In this document: positions 34,658 through 45,424 of the stretch, piece by piece
Position numbering within the stretch: position 1 is the first letter of the stretch
How the letters are laid out: every line of letters begins with the position of its first letter
From: Pseudomonas brassicacearum subsp. brassicacearum
Lineage (GTDB): Bacteria > Pseudomonadota > Gammaproteobacteria > Pseudomonadales > Pseudomonadaceae
Length of the DNA: 64,000 bases
Direction of reading: 5' to 3'
Assembly (NCBI RefSeq): GCF_008801605.1
Contig: NZ_VZPJ01000003.1
Location: 1 to 64,000, forward strand
The notes under the pieces: generated by a model
What the model saw: only the letters and a program-made list of their open reading frames with translations
The model's database searches: none
What the model was told of the DNA's origin: nothing
Translations under genes and position numbers: made by a program

Positions 34658-35401
34658 ATGGTTTCCACCGCCATCCGCCCCGCTTCCAGGCCCCTGAATT
34701 TCTGGGTTGCCCTGGGCCTGCCCGCCGTTGTCGCAGCGACGCTGGTGTTGCTGGAATTGACTACGCTGGACATGGACGTGGCCAAGCTGTTTTACGACCC
34801 GATGGCGGGTGGATTCATCGGTCGGCACAGCTTTTTCCTGGAAGACATCCTGCACGATCGAGCCAAAGAGGCGGTCATCGTGTTCTCCGTGCTGGCGATC
34901 CTGGGATTCATCAGCTCGTTCTTCATCACCCGGCTCAAACCGTTCAAGCGGGAATTGGGCTGCCTGGTGCTGTCCCTGGCACTGGCGACGTCCTTCGTCA
35001 CGCCGATGAAAGCGGTGACGGCAGTGCAATGCCCCTGGAGCCTGAAGGAATTCGGCGGCAAGGAAACCTATAGCGAACTGCTCAGCCCGCGCCCGGCCAC
35101 GGACAAACCAGGTCGATGCTGGCCCGGCGGTCACGCCGCCACCGGGTTCACCTTGTTTGCGCTGTTCTTCGTCCTGCGCGACCGTCGCCCACGCCTGGCC
35201 CGCCAGGCCTTGATATTCGCCTTCACGTTGGGAACGGTGTTCTCCCTGGGGCGGATGATGCAAGGAGCGCACTTCTTTTCCCACAACGTGTGGACCGCAG
35301 TGTTCTGTTGGCTGATCAGCCTGGGGTGCTACTACTACATCCTGTACCGACCGGCCGTCATGACCGATCGCGTGGCGTTGAGCCAGCCTTCCAACGCCTG
35401 A
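34658..35401 (+). CDS. PAP2 family membrane phosphatase
   Basis: A type-2 phosphatidic acid phosphatase of 247 residues with about five or six membrane helices. The three family motifs are degenerate but recognisable: K-x6-CP (MKAVTAVQCP) where the usual form has RP, PGGH in RCWPGGHAATGF for PSGH, and R-x5-H-x3-H (RMMQGAHFFSH) where the last position is usually Asp. Such enzymes remove phosphate from lipid A, undecaprenyl pyrophosphate or phosphatidate. The ColR box upstream and its position beside colRS suggest lipid A or membrane phospholipid modification; the substrate is inference. Confidence 0.8.
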   Translation: MVSTAIRPASRPLNFWVALGLPAVVAATLVLLELTTLDMDVAKLFYDPMAGGFIGRHSFFLEDILHDRAKEAVIVFSVLAILGFISSFFITRLKPFKRELGCLVLSLALATSFVTPMKAVTAVQCPWSLKEFGGKETYSELLSPRPATDKPGRCWPGGHAATGFTLFALFFVLRDRRPRLARQALIFAFTLGTVFSLGRMMQGAHFFSHNVWTAVFCWLISLGCYYYILYRPAVMTDRVALSQPSNA

Positions 35402-35420
35402 CAACGCCCCGGACAAACCC

Positions 35421-35512
35421 TGTGGGAGTAAAGCTTGCTCGCGATCGCAATGGCAGCTTCAGCATCCCGGCAAGCTGACCCACCGCAATCGCGAGCAAGC
35501 TTTGCTCCCACA
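35421..35512. repeat. Inverted pair of REP-type repeats
   Basis: Copies at 35421-35445 and 35488-35512 in opposite orientation lie between the convergent PAP2 and groEL genes. Confidence 0.8.
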
Positions 35513-35558
35513 AAGACAGCTGGGTCCAGCTCAATGCCGGGATAAACCCAAGGCAATA

Positions 35559-35592
35559 AAAAACCCCGCCTGCTTTCGCAGGCGGGGTTTTT
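35559..35592 (-). terminator. groEL terminator
   Basis: A 15-bp stem including the A/T ends (35559-35573 with 35578-35592) and a 4-base loop, GC-rich with flanking A and T tracts. It lies 22 bases past the groEL stop and can serve both strands. Confidence 0.9.
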
Positions 35593-35613
35593 CGCTACAG
35601 GGGTAAGGCTGGC

Positions 35614-37269
<1,656 letters not shown>

Positions 37270-37307
37270 TTAAATACTTTGTAGTAACGGGAAAATGGGC
37301 GGGGGAA

Positions 37308-37601
37308 TCAGCCTTCGAGGACAGCGAGGATTTCGTTCTCGCTCATTACCAGCAGGTCTTCGCCGTCGACTTTCACTGTGTTGCTGCCGGAGTAAGGGCC
37401 GAACACAACCTTGTCACCCACTTTCACGGCCAGCGCACGTACTTCACCGTTTTCCAGTGCCTTGCCTGGGCCTACAGCGAGAACTTCACCGTGGTTGGCT
37501 TTTTCAGCAGCCGAACCTGGCAGGACGATACCGCCAGCGGTTTTCTTCTCTTCTTCGCTGCGACGGATGACGACGCGGTCATGCAGAGGACGAAGCTTCA
37601 T
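37308..37601 (-). CDS. groES: 10 kDa co-chaperonin GroES
   Basis: The heptameric lid of GroEL, 97 residues. The start [14 protein letters not shown], the mobile loop ([17 protein letters not shown]) with the IVL hydrophobic GroEL-binding tripeptide, and the end [10 protein letters not shown] are all standard. AGGAGAG before ATG 37601 is a strong ribosome-binding site. It is the first gene of the groESL operon, with a 144-base leader downstream of a heat-shock-type promoter. Confidence 0.98.
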   Translation of the reverse strand: MKLRPLHDRVVIRRSEEEKKTAGGIVLPGSAAEKANHGEVLAVGPGKALENGEVRALAVKVGDKVVFGPYSGSNTVKVDGEDLLVMSENEILAVLEG

Positions 37602-37678
37602 TGTCGATCTCTCCTAATTTTTGGTTTTCATCGGCCGGTGTAGTCCCGGCGGGTTTAACAAAGCCGGCGGAGCCGGGT

Positions 37679-37726
37679 GCGGTTCGTCAGTCGAACCGCG
37701 GAAGTCTGTCCGGTGTCACCACCGGA
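37679..37726 (-). promoter_or_regulatory. Structured groESL mRNA leader
   Basis: Two perfect hairpins lie in the untranslated leader: GCGGTTCG with CGAACCGC (37679-37686/37692-37699), and TCCGGTG with CACCGGA (37709-37715/37720-37726). A third GC-rich region nearer the gene (37645-37677) can pair CCCGGC with GCCGGG. They could affect mRNA stability or translation; no riboswitch family is recognised. Confidence 0.5.
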
Positions 37727-37744
37727 AACCTTGCGGTGACCGTT

Positions 37745-37772
37745 ACATAAGGGCGCACAAGTGGATTACAAG
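37745..37772 (-). promoter_or_regulatory. Sigma-32-type promoter of groESL
   Basis: On the minus strand a -35-like CTTGTAA (37766-37772) is followed, after 12 bases, by CCCTTATGT (37745-37753). This resembles the heat-shock consensus CTTGAAA and CCCCATNT. The promoter is about 144 bases upstream of groES. Confidence 0.6.
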
Positions 37773-37845
37773 GGTGGGGACAGAAAATTTTTTACTCCAT
37801 GCCACCAAAACGAGCACGGCGCCCGAAGGCGCCGTGCTGATGGTT

Positions 37846-38322
37846 TTACTTGGAGTCGCGGTGTTCGAACTCGCCTTCGATCACGTTGGGCTCGCGGCCC
37901 ACAGGCTCTCGCGGAGCCGGACCGCCACGGGGCTGGAGGTCATCGGCGAAAGCGCGCTGACGAATCGCCTGCTCTTCGGCGCGCTGGCGCATTTTATTGG
38001 CCAGCAGCCTACGGGTGAACGGCAACAGCATGACCAGGCCCAACACGTCGCTGATAAAGCCTGGCAGGATCAACAGACCGCCACCCAGGGCCAGCATCAG
38101 GCCTTCGAGCATGGTCTGGGCGGGCAGCTCGCCGCGGTTCAGGCTTTCACGGGCACGCAATGCCGTGGCGAGGCCGGCGATACGCAGCACGAACACGCCG
38201 AGCATCGAGCCGAGAATGACCAGCAGCAGGGCCGGGAAAAACCCGATCGCACCGCTGACCTTGACGAATATGAACAGCTCCAACACCGGGAACAGCAGAA
38301 AGAGCAATAAAAAAGGGCGCAT
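37846..38322 (-). CDS. fxsA: Membrane protein FxsA
   Basis: An inner-membrane protein of 158 residues with four hydrophobic helices (for example MRPFLLLFLLFPVLELFIFV at the start, then FPALLLVILGSMLGVFVLRI). In E. coli, FxsA overproduction overcomes exclusion of phage T7 by the F plasmid; its normal role is unclear. The C-terminal 40 residues are polar and charged. ATG 38322 has GAGG nine bases upstream. It stands upstream of groESL on the same strand, as in other Pseudomonas. Confidence 0.88.
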   Translation of the reverse strand: MRPFLLLFLLFPVLELFIFVKVSGAIGFFPALLLVILGSMLGVFVLRIAGLATALRARESLNRGELPAQTMLEGLMLALGGGLLILPGFISDVLGLVMLLPFTRRLLANKMRQRAEEQAIRQRAFADDLQPRGGPAPREPVGREPNVIEGEFEHRDSK

Positions 38323-38388
38323 CAAATGGTTCCTCAACGCAAGAATACCTTGCTATGAAACCCTAAATGACGTCGCCCTTTCGTGAAT

Positions 38389-39120
38389 TCAAGCGTCGAC
38401 CTCGGCATTTTTCGGCCATTGCTCGGCGTGAGCCAGATAAACCAAGGCTTCGCGCACTTGTGTCGGGGTGTTGCAAGGCGTTGGAAACCCCAGCCAGTGC
38501 AGGCCCTGGCCAATACGCAAGTGCATGCCCTCGCTGTCGATACCCGCCAGTTGTGCCGGTTCGCTTTTCGGCAGGCCGGTCAATTCCACGTAATGGGCGA
38601 TGGCCTTGGCGTGATCGGCATTCATGTGCTCGACCATGCTGGCTTCGGCTTTGCCAGCGAAGGGATTGGCCAGGGTGAGCTGGTCGATCCAGTGGATGGC
38701 GCCAAAGCCGCCGATGTAGCGATGGCGCACCGGCTCGAGCACCCAGAAGTCGAAATCATGGGCCTTATGGTAGTTCTGCGAGTCAGGGAAATAGCGGTAG
38801 TAACGCTCGGCGGCAGCCTCGATGGCGGCGCTGTCTTCGAGTTTGCGGGCCTCGGCCAGGTAGGTCAGGCGCCCCACGGCCTGCACATCCTCGGCGCCCC
38901 GCTCGCCCACCAGCATCGAACACTTGGGGTCTTTCTGCAGATTGTGGGTGTGCTGGGCGATACGGCTGATCAGGATCAGTGGCCGACCTTGTTCGTCCAG
39001 GCAATAGGGCACCACGGAGCCGAACGGAAAGCCGGGCATGGATTTGGAATGAGTGGAGAGCACTCCACGGTACTCCTTGAGCAGCAGTTCCCGGGCATGC
39101 TTGGCAGCTTCAACGCTCAA
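38389..39120 (-). CDS. HugZ-like pyridoxamine-phosphate-oxidase-fold protein
   Basis: A protein of 243 residues with two domains. The N-terminal split-barrel flavin-binding-type domain (about 5-150) has [22 protein letters not shown] and [14 protein letters not shown]. The C-terminal DUF2470 domain (about 160-240) has [13 protein letters not shown]. HugZ/HutZ relatives degrade or store haem, but many members have unknown ligands. In Pseudomonas it commonly lies between fxsA and an SDR gene, as here. It has its own cistron, divergent from the SDR gene. Confidence 0.82.
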   Translation of the reverse strand: MSVEAAKHARELLLKEYRGVLSTHSKSMPGFPFGSVVPYCLDEQGRPLILISRIAQHTHNLQKDPKCSMLVGERGAEDVQAVGRLTYLAEARKLEDSAAIEAAAERYYRYFPDSQNYHKAHDFDFWVLEPVRHRYIGGFGAIHWIDQLTLANPFAGKAEASMVEHMNADHAKAIAHYVELTGLPKSEPAQLAGIDSEGMHLRIGQGLHWLGFPTPCNTPTQVREALVYLAHAEQWPKNAEVDA

Positions 39121-39281
39121 TTTATGACTCCTTTAATAAAATCCGTCTAGAAAACGGTCAGGCGACTGGAGTAATGTTCCGACACACCGATAGGACAGTT
39201 CTCGTGTGCAACCGGGCTACACCGTCGCAAATCGAGAGACGTCCCAAAAAGTCTCCCCCTTCACCGCTGCGCCACCTGGAC

Positions 39282-40046
39282 ATGAGCATGCAACTCACTG
39301 ACAAAGTAATCATTATCACCGGCGGTTGCCAGGGTCTGGGCCGCTCCATGGCCGAGTATCTCGCGGGCAAAGGCGCGAAGCTCGCCCTGGTGGACCTCAA
39401 CCAGGAAAAACTCGACCAGGCGGTTGCCGCGTGTGTAGCCAAGGGCGTCGAGGCCCGGGCGTATCTGTGCAACGTGGCCAATGAGGAGCAGGTCAGCGAC
39501 ATGGTCGCCCGGGTCGCCGAGGACTTCGGCGCGATCCACGGCCTGATCAACAACGCCGGGATCCTGCGCGACGGCCTGCTGCTCAAGGTCAAGGACGGCG
39601 AAATGACCAAGATGAGCCTGGCCCAGTGGCAGGCCGTGATCGACGTCAACCTCACCGGTGTATTCCTGTGCACCCGTGAAGTGGCGGCGAAAATGGTCGA
39701 GCTGAAGAACAGCGGCGCCATCATCAATATCTCGTCGATCTCCCGCGCCGGCAACGTCGGCCAGACCAACTACTCGGCCGCCAAGGCTGGTGTGGCCGCC
39801 GCCACCGTGACCTGGGCCAAGGAACTGGCACGCTACGGCATCCGTGTCGCTGGCATCGCACCGGGTTTCATTGAAACCGAGATGACCCTGGGCATGAAGC
39901 CCGAGGCCCTGGAAAAAATGACCTCGGGGATTCCGCTCAAGCGTATGGGCAAGCCTGAGGAGATTGCTCATTCGGCGGCGTATATCTTCGAGAACGACTA
40001 CTACACCGGTCGGATCCTGGAGATGGATGGCGGGTTGCGCATCTAA
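39282..40046 (+). CDS. Short-chain dehydrogenase/reductase
   Basis: An NAD(P)-dependent oxidoreductase of 254 residues with classical SDR features: the TGGCQGLGR cofactor-binding loop near residue 14, NNAG near residue 90, and the catalytic Ser, Tyr and Lys in [18 protein letters not shown]. The C-terminus ends with EMDGGLRI. Similarity to FabG suggests a 3-oxoacyl or simple carbonyl substrate, but it is not in a fab operon and the substrate is unknown. ATG 39282 (MSMQLT) or the internal ATG 39288 are both possible starts. Confidence 0.85.
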   Translation: MSMQLTDKVIIITGGCQGLGRSMAEYLAGKGAKLALVDLNQEKLDQAVAACVAKGVEARAYLCNVANEEQVSDMVARVAEDFGAIHGLINNAGILRDGLLLKVKDGEMTKMSLAQWQAVIDVNLTGVFLCTREVAAKMVELKNSGAIINISSISRAGNVGQTNYSAAKAGVAAATVTWAKELARYGIRVAGIAPGFIETEMTLGMKPEALEKMTSGIPLKRMGKPEEIAHSAAYIFENDYYTGRILEMDGGLRI

Positions 40047-40063
40047 AAGCACCACATAACCCC

Positions 40064-40216
40064 TGTGGGAGCGAGCCTGTGGGGGGCAAAGCCTGTGGGA
40101 GCATAGCTTGCTCGCGATAGCGGTTTTAAAGCCAACAGAGATGTTGGGTGTGACGCCGTCATCGCGAGCAAGCTATGCTCCCACAGGCTTTGCCCCCTAC
40201 AGGCTTGCTCCCCACA
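40064..40216. repeat. Nested long inverted repeat built from REP elements
   Basis: The left arm (40064-40118) and right arm (40161-40216) are complementary over about 55 bases with few mismatches. Each arm holds a normal REP element next to the central loop and a second, degenerate REP-like element at the outer edge. A GGGGGCAAAGCCTGT segment lies between them. This is the largest palindrome in the window. Confidence 0.85.
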
Positions 40217-40236
40217 TTAGATTGCATTTCAGCTGA

Positions 40237-41331
40237 TCAATCGTCGCTGACAGTGATGTTCGGCATCGCCGGCATGGCCGCTTCCTGCAACACGATCCGC
40301 GCGCCCACGTGGCGGGCCAGTTCCTGATAGACCATGGCGATCTGGCTGTCCGGTTCGGCGATGACCGTCGGCTTGCCGCCGTCGGCCTGTTCGCGGATCA
40401 GCATCGACAGCGGCAGCGAAGCCAGCAATTCGACGCCGTACTGGGTCGCCAGTTTTTCCCCGCCACCTTCGCCGAACAGGTGCTCGGCATGCCCGCAGTT
40501 CGAGCAGATGTGCACGGCCATGTTCTCCACCACGCCCAGTACCGGGATGTTGACCTTGCGGAACATCTCCACGCCCTTGCGCGCGTCCAGCAAGGCCAGG
40601 TCTTGAGGCGTGGTGACGATCACCGCACCGGCCACCGGGACTTTCTGCGCCAGGGTCAGCTGGATATCGCCGGTGCCCGGAGGCATGTCGATCACCAGGT
40701 AATCCAGGTCACCCCACGCGGTTTGCGTGACCAGTTGCAGCAAGGCACCGGAAACCATCGGCCCGCGCCAGACCATCGGCGTGTTGTCGTCGGTCAGGAA
40801 GGCCATGGACATGACTTCCACGCCATGGGACTGGATCGGCACGAACCACTTCTGGTCCTTGACCTGCGGCCGGGTGCCTTCGGCAACACCGAACATGATG
40901 CCTTGGCTCGGGCCGTAGATGTCTGCATCGAGAATCCCGACCTTCGCCCCTTCACGGGCCAGGGCCAGGGCCAGGTTGGCCGCGGTGGTGGACTTGCCCA
41001 CGCCGCCCTTGCCCGAGGCCACGGCGATCACGTTCTTGACGTTCGCCAGCCCCGGCACCTGCGCCTGGGCCTTGTGAGCGGCGATCACACTGGTGATGTC
41101 GACTTTGGCGGCGCTCACCCCGTCCAGGGCCTCGATCGCCATTTGCAGCATCTGCGCCCAGCCGCTCTTGAACAGGTCGGCGGCGTAGCCGATTTCCAGC
41201 TGGACACTGACGCGATCGCCCTGGATGTCGATGGCGCGCACGCATCCGGCGCTGACCGGGTCCTGGTTCAGGTAGGGGTCGGTGTACTGGCGAAGGACGG
41301 CTTCCACCGCTGCGCGATTGACGGCGCTCAT
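40237..41331 (-). CDS. apbC: Iron-sulfur cluster carrier Mrp (ApbC)
   Basis: A P-loop ATPase that binds and delivers [4Fe-4S] clusters to target enzymes; it has 364 residues. Domains: an N-terminal MIP18/DUF59-like region (about 1-85), then the deviant Walker A in ASGKGGVGKSTTAANLALAL (about residue 104). The cluster-binding CXXC motif is in HICSNCGHAEH (about residue 275). It is divergent from metG, the usual arrangement in Pseudomonas. ATG 41331 is chosen as the family start (MSAVNRAAVE). Confidence 0.92.
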   Translation of the reverse strand: MSAVNRAAVEAVLRQYTDPYLNQDPVSAGCVRAIDIQGDRVSVQLEIGYAADLFKSGWAQMLQMAIEALDGVSAAKVDITSVIAAHKAQAQVPGLANVKNVIAVASGKGGVGKSTTAANLALALAREGAKVGILDADIYGPSQGIMFGVAEGTRPQVKDQKWFVPIQSHGVEVMSMAFLTDDNTPMVWRGPMVSGALLQLVTQTAWGDLDYLVIDMPPGTGDIQLTLAQKVPVAGAVIVTTPQDLALLDARKGVEMFRKVNIPVLGVVENMAVHICSNCGHAEHLFGEGGGEKLATQYGVELLASLPLSMLIREQADGGKPTVIAEPDSQIAMVYQELARHVGARIVLQEAAMPAMPNITVSDD

Positions 41332-41653
41332 GGGCAACTCCGATAGCAAGACTTGAAAACAGGCCGCTATCCTACGCCGCGCATGCTTTTGTGGCGACCC
41401 GATTAAAGGCGACGAATGCTCCCGCTGTGTGGGAGCAAGGCTTGCCCGCGATGCGGTCGATGCGGTCTTTCAGAAATCGAGGCGCCTGTTTCGCGAGCAA
41501 GCTTTGCTCCCACAATCCCCTCGCCGCAAGTTGTGCCTGGCTTGATCCTTGCGCCGCTCCCGGCAATGCATCCATAAACAGCCCCGAAGGGTGAAAAAAA
41601 GCCGCCAGCGCTTTATAGTGGCCGACCTCCGTTTCATCAAGTAGCCGAGCCCC
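41332..41653. other. apbC-metG intergenic region
   Basis: These 322 bases between divergent genes hold a REP doublet (41428-41514). Promoters for both genes must lie here, but I see no clear motif and no other gene. Confidence 0.5.
41428..41514. repeat. Inverted pair of REP-type repeats
   Basis: Copies at 41428-41452 and 41491-41514 in opposite orientation lie upstream of metG. Confidence 0.8.
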
Positions 41654-43699
41654 ATGTCCGAGCCACGCAAGATCCTCGTCACCAGCGCCCTGCCCTATGC
41701 CAATGGTTCGATTCACCTCGGCCATATGCTGGAGTACATCCAGACCGATATGTGGGTGCGCTTCCAGAAGCATCGCGGCAACCAATGCATTTATGTCTGC
41801 GCCGACGACGCCCACGGTTCGGCCATCATGCTGCGCGCAGAAAAGGAAGGCATCACCCCGGAACAACTGATCGCCAACGTCCAGGCTGAACACAGCGCCG
41901 ACTTTGCCGAGTTCCTGGTGGACTTCGACAACTTCCACTCCACTCACGCCGAAGAAAACCGTGAGCTGTCGAGCCAGATCTACCTGAAACTGCGTGACGC
42001 CGGGCACATCGCCACCCGTTCGATCACCCAGTATTTCGACCCGGAAAAGAAAATGTTCCTGGCCGACCGCTTCATCAAGGGCACCTGCCCGAAATGCGGC
42101 ACTGAAGACCAGTACGGCGATAACTGCGAAAAATGCGGCGCCACCTACGCACCGACCGACCTGAAAGACCCGAAATCGGCGATTTCCGGGGCAACGCCGG
42201 TGCTCAAGGACTCCCAGCACTTCTTCTTCAAGCTGCCGGACTTCCAGCAGATGCTGCAAGCCTGGACCCGCAGTGGCACCCTGCAGGACGCCGTCGCCAA
42301 CAAGATCGCCGAATGGCTCGATGCCGGCCTGCAGCAATGGGACATTTCCCGCGATGCGCCGTACTTCGGCTTCGAGATCCCCGACGAGCCCGGCAAGTAT
42401 TTCTACGTCTGGCTGGACGCACCGATCGGTTACATGGCGAGTTTCAAGAACCTCTGCAACCGCACGCCGGAGCTGGACTTCGACGCGTTCTGGGGCAAGG
42501 ATTCCACCGCCGAGCTGTATCACTTCATCGGCAAGGACATCGTGAACTTCCACGCGCTGTTCTGGCCCGCCATGCTCGAAGGCGCCGGCTTCCGCAAGCC
42601 GACCGGCATCAACGTCCACGGCTACCTGACCGTCAACGGCCAGAAAATGTCCAAGTCCCGCGGCACCTTCATCAAGGCGCGGACCTACCTGGACCACCTG
42701 TCCCCGGAATACCTGCGCTACTACTACGCGGCCAAGCTCGGCCGCGGCGTCGACGACCTGGACCTGAACCTCGAAGACTTCGTGCAGAAGGTCAACTCCG
42801 ACTTGGTGGGCAAGGTCGTCAACATTGCCAGCCGTTGCGCCGGGTTCATCCACAAGGGCAACGCCGGGGTCCTGGTCGCCGGCAATGCCGCGCCGGAACT
42901 GACCGATGCCTTCCTGGCGGCCGCGCCAAGCATCGCCGACGCCTACGAGTCCCGCGACTTCGCCCGTGCCATGCGCGAAATCATGGCCCTGGCCGACCGC
43001 GCCAATGCCTGGATCGCCGACAAGGCGCCCTGGTCCCTGGCCAAGCAGGAAGGCAAGCAGGACGAAGTCCAGGCAATCTGCGCCCTGGGCATCAACCTGT
43101 TCCGCCAACTGGTGATTTTCCTCAAGCCGGTGCTGCCGCTGCTGGCTGCCGATGCCGAGGCGTTCCTCAACGTCGCGCCACTGACCTGGAACGATCACCA
43201 GACGCTGCTGAGCAACCATCAGTTGAACGCGTTCAAGCCGTTGATGACCCGTATCGACGCGACCAAGGTGCAAGCCATGACCGACGCCTCCAAGGAAGAC
43301 CTGGCCGCCAGCCAGACCGACACCGGCGCGCCTGCCGGGAACGGCGAACTGGCCAAGGACCCGCTGTCGCCGGAAATCGACTTCGACGCCTTTGCCGCCG
43401 TTGACCTGCGCGTGGCGCTGATCGTCAAGGCCGAGGCCGTCGAAGGCGCCGACAAGCTGCTGCGCCTGACCCTGGACATTGGCGACGAGCAACGCAACGT
43501 GTTCTCCGGCATCAAGAGTGCCTACCCGGACCCGGCCAAGCTCGAAGGCCGGTTGACGATGATGATCGCCAATCTCAAGCCGCGCAAAATGCGCTTTGGC
43601 ATCTCCGAAGGCATGGTGATGGCGGCAGGCCCCGGCGGCGAGGAAATCTACCTGTTGAGCCCTGACAGCGGCGCCAAGCCGGGCCAGCGGATCAAGTAA
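41654..43699 (+). CDS. metG: Methionyl-tRNA synthetase
   Basis: Charges tRNA-Met with methionine. It has 681 residues, the long form with a C-terminal tRNA-binding dimerisation domain. Class I motifs: HLGH of the HIGH type in [14 protein letters not shown] near residue 24, and KMSKS in [12 protein letters not shown] near residue 333. The zinc-binding knob has four cysteines (CPKCG and CEKCG, about 144-161). The C-terminal EMAP/Trbp111-like domain (about 575-681) contains [22 protein letters not shown] 41654 is the conserved start. Confidence 0.97.
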   Translation: MSEPRKILVTSALPYANGSIHLGHMLEYIQTDMWVRFQKHRGNQCIYVCADDAHGSAIMLRAEKEGITPEQLIANVQAEHSADFAEFLVDFDNFHSTHAEENRELSSQIYLKLRDAGHIATRSITQYFDPEKKMFLADRFIKGTCPKCGTEDQYGDNCEKCGATYAPTDLKDPKSAISGATPVLKDSQHFFFKLPDFQQMLQAWTRSGTLQDAVANKIAEWLDAGLQQWDISRDAPYFGFEIPDEPGKYFYVWLDAPIGYMASFKNLCNRTPELDFDAFWGKDSTAELYHFIGKDIVNFHALFWPAMLEGAGFRKPTGINVHGYLTVNGQKMSKSRGTFIKARTYLDHLSPEYLRYYYAAKLGRGVDDLDLNLEDFVQKVNSDLVGKVVNIASRCAGFIHKGNAGVLVAGNAAPELTDAFLAAAPSIADAYESRDFARAMREIMALADRANAWIADKAPWSLAKQEGKQDEVQAICALGINLFRQLVIFLKPVLPLLAADAEAFLNVAPLTWNDHQTLLSNHQLNAFKPLMTRIDATKVQAMTDASKEDLAASQTDTGAPAGNGELAKDPLSPEIDFDAFAAVDLRVALIVKAEAVEGADKLLRLTLDIGDEQRNVFSGIKSAYPDPAKLEGRLTMMIANLKPRKMRFGISEGMVMAAGPGGEEIYLLSPDSGAKPGQRIK

Positions 43700-43719
43700 C
43701 GCAACCGCTTGCTGCACCG

Positions 43720-43755
43720 ATCCCACAGTCGCCTTGCAGGTGGCTGTGGGATTTT
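43720..43755 (+). terminator. metG terminator
   Basis: ATCCCACAG (43720-43728) pairs with CTGTGGGAT (43744-43752), with an inner GCC/GGT-type extension and a short T run. It lies about 20 bases past the metG stop. Confidence 0.7.
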
Positions 43756-43829
43756 CATATCTGGCCCACGCCCCCGGCGTGCCGGATAATGCCTAATCTT
43801 GTAACAGGCCCTTTGTCGCCAACACACCC

Positions 43830-44402
43830 ATGACCGAAATCGTCCTCACGCTGTTCAGCGCTGCCCTGATCAACAACCTGGTGTTGCACTGGCCGCTGGG
43901 CGTCGATCCGCTGCTGGCGGTCAACGGCAGGAAGCAGGTACACGCCCTGGGCCTGGCGACGGCATGCCTGATGCTGATCGTCGGCACCCTGGGCTACCTG
44001 ATCGATCATGGGCTGCTGGTGCCGACCAACCTGGTCTCGCTGCGCCTGTTGGCCTGGCTGTCCTTGAGCGTATTGCTGATCGGCCCCTTGCTGCGCCTGC
44101 TGGCCCGCTGGCGGCCGACAATGCCGTTCGAGGGGTTGTGGCCGCTGTTGCTCGGCAATGCCGGCATACTTGGCGTCACGCTGCTCAACGGCCAGCATGA
44201 CCGAGACCTGGGCTACGCCATCGCCCTGAGCCTGGGTGCCGGACTGGGGTTCTGGCTGGTGCTGAGCCTGTTCGACGATCTGCGCCAGCGCACCTTCAAT
44301 AACGATATTCCCCTGCCCTTTCGGGGCCTGCCGATTCAGTTGATCAGCGCCGGACTGATGGCGGTGGCCTTTCTCGGATTGCGCGGGCTGGTCAAAACAT
44401 GA
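43830..44402 (+). CDS. rsxA: Rnf/Rsx complex subunit A, cysteine-less form
   Basis: An integral membrane subunit of an Rnf-type electron-transport complex, 190 residues with six hydrophobic helices. It aligns along its length with E. coli RsxA ([50 protein letters not shown]). Two cysteines that ligate an intramembrane [2Fe-2S] centre in Rnf/Nqr are absent: the GLCP position reads GVDP (residue 26), and the TNCA position reads GNAG. The ATGA overlap with the next gene shows translational coupling. It opens the rsxABDGE-nth operon. Confidence 0.88.
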   Translation: MTEIVLTLFSAALINNLVLHWPLGVDPLLAVNGRKQVHALGLATACLMLIVGTLGYLIDHGLLVPTNLVSLRLLAWLSLSVLLIGPLLRLLARWRPTMPFEGLWPLLLGNAGILGVTLLNGQHDRDLGYAIALSLGAGLGFWLVLSLFDDLRQRTFNNDIPLPFRGLPIQLISAGLMAVAFLGLRGLVKT

Positions 44403-45424
44403 GCCTGATTCAACGTATCGACGCCCTGCTGCCGCAGACCCAATGCGGCAAGTGCGGCCACCCCGGGTGCAAGCCCTACGCCGAAGGCATCGCCCAGGGC
44501 GAGCCGATAAACAAATGTCCGCCCGGGGGGCGCGAAACCATCGCCGCCCTGGCCGAGCTGATGAAAATACCGGTGGTGGAGCTGGACACCAGCCGCGGCG
44601 TGGCCCCGGCGCAAGTCGCCTTTATCCGTGAAGCCGAATGCATCGGTTGCACCAAGTGCATCCAGGCCTGTCCGGTGGACGCGATTGTCGGCGCCGCCAA
44701 GCTGATGCACACCATCCTCATCGACGAATGCACAGGCTGCGATCTGTGCGTGGCGCCCTGCCCGGTCGATTGCATTGAAATGCACCCGCTGCCGACGGCA
44801 AACGTGCTGCCGATCGTCGGCGGCCTGGCCTTCAGCGTCGAAGAACAACTGGCGCGAACCGCCAAGCGCAATCATGCCCGGCGCCGCTTCGAACAACGCA
44901 ATGCGCGCCTGCGCCGCGAAGAAGAACAGCGCCAGGCCGAACGCCTGGCTCGAACCCAACGGGCGGCCCAGGCCCAGGCGCAAACCCAGGACCCGGCACT
45001 CGATCCCGTACAAGCCGCACTGGAGCGCGTTCGCGCGCAAAAAGCCGCCACGGCCGATGCAGCCTTGAAAAAAGCCAAGGTCGACCTGGCCATGAGCCGG
45101 GCACAGCTGAACAAATCCTTGAAAGCGTTCGGCCACCCGCCAACCTTTGAGCAGCAATCGCAACTGATCGTGCTGCAACGCCAGTTCGAAGCGGCCGAAC
45201 AGGCCCTGAGCCAACTGGAAAATGCCGCACCCGCACCCGCGGCCGCGCCAGCCCCTGCACCGACGCAAAACGCCGAGCTGAAGCGAGCCAAGATCCAACT
45301 GGCGATGCGCCGCGCCGAACTCAGCAAAGCCCGCGCAGCTACGGCATCGGATGAACAACTGCAGGCATTGGAACACGCGGTGAAGGATGCCGAACGCCAG
45401 GTGGACGCCCATGCCGCCTCTTGA
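44399..45424 (+). CDS. rsxB: Rnf/Rsx complex subunit B with long C-terminal extension
   Basis: An iron-sulfur subunit of 341 residues. The RnfB core (about 1-130) has the CGKCGHPGC motif near residue 16 with a later Cys, then two ferredoxin-type motifs ([28 protein letters not shown]). The N-terminal membrane helix of normal RnfB (about 25 residues before this point) is missing, and the start overlaps rsxA by four bases, leaving no room for it. Residues about 145-341 form a long helical, Ala/Gln/Lys-rich tail ([33 protein letters not shown]). This resembles the C-terminal repeats of RnfC, which this operon lacks. Confidence 0.88.
   Translation: MSLIQRIDALLPQTQCGKCGHPGCKPYAEGIAQGEPINKCPPGGRETIAALAELMKIPVVELDTSRGVAPAQVAFIREAECIGCTKCIQACPVDAIVGAAKLMHTILIDECTGCDLCVAPCPVDCIEMHPLPTANVLPIVGGLAFSVEEQLARTAKRNHARRRFEQRNARLRREEEQRQAERLARTQRAAQAQAQTQDPALDPVQAALERVRAQKAATADAALKKAKVDLAMSRAQLNKSLKAFGHPPTFEQQSQLIVLQRQFEAAEQALSQLENAAPAPAAAPAPAPTQNAELKRAKIQLAMRRAELSKARAATASDEQLQALEHAVKDAERQVDAHAAS

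Noticed and set aside
41372..43726. A 784-residue open frame on the minus strand opposite metG
   Set aside because: It mirrors metG codon by codon, as expected from high GC and third-position bias. It has no ribosome-binding site and no family resemblance; metG is unmistakable.
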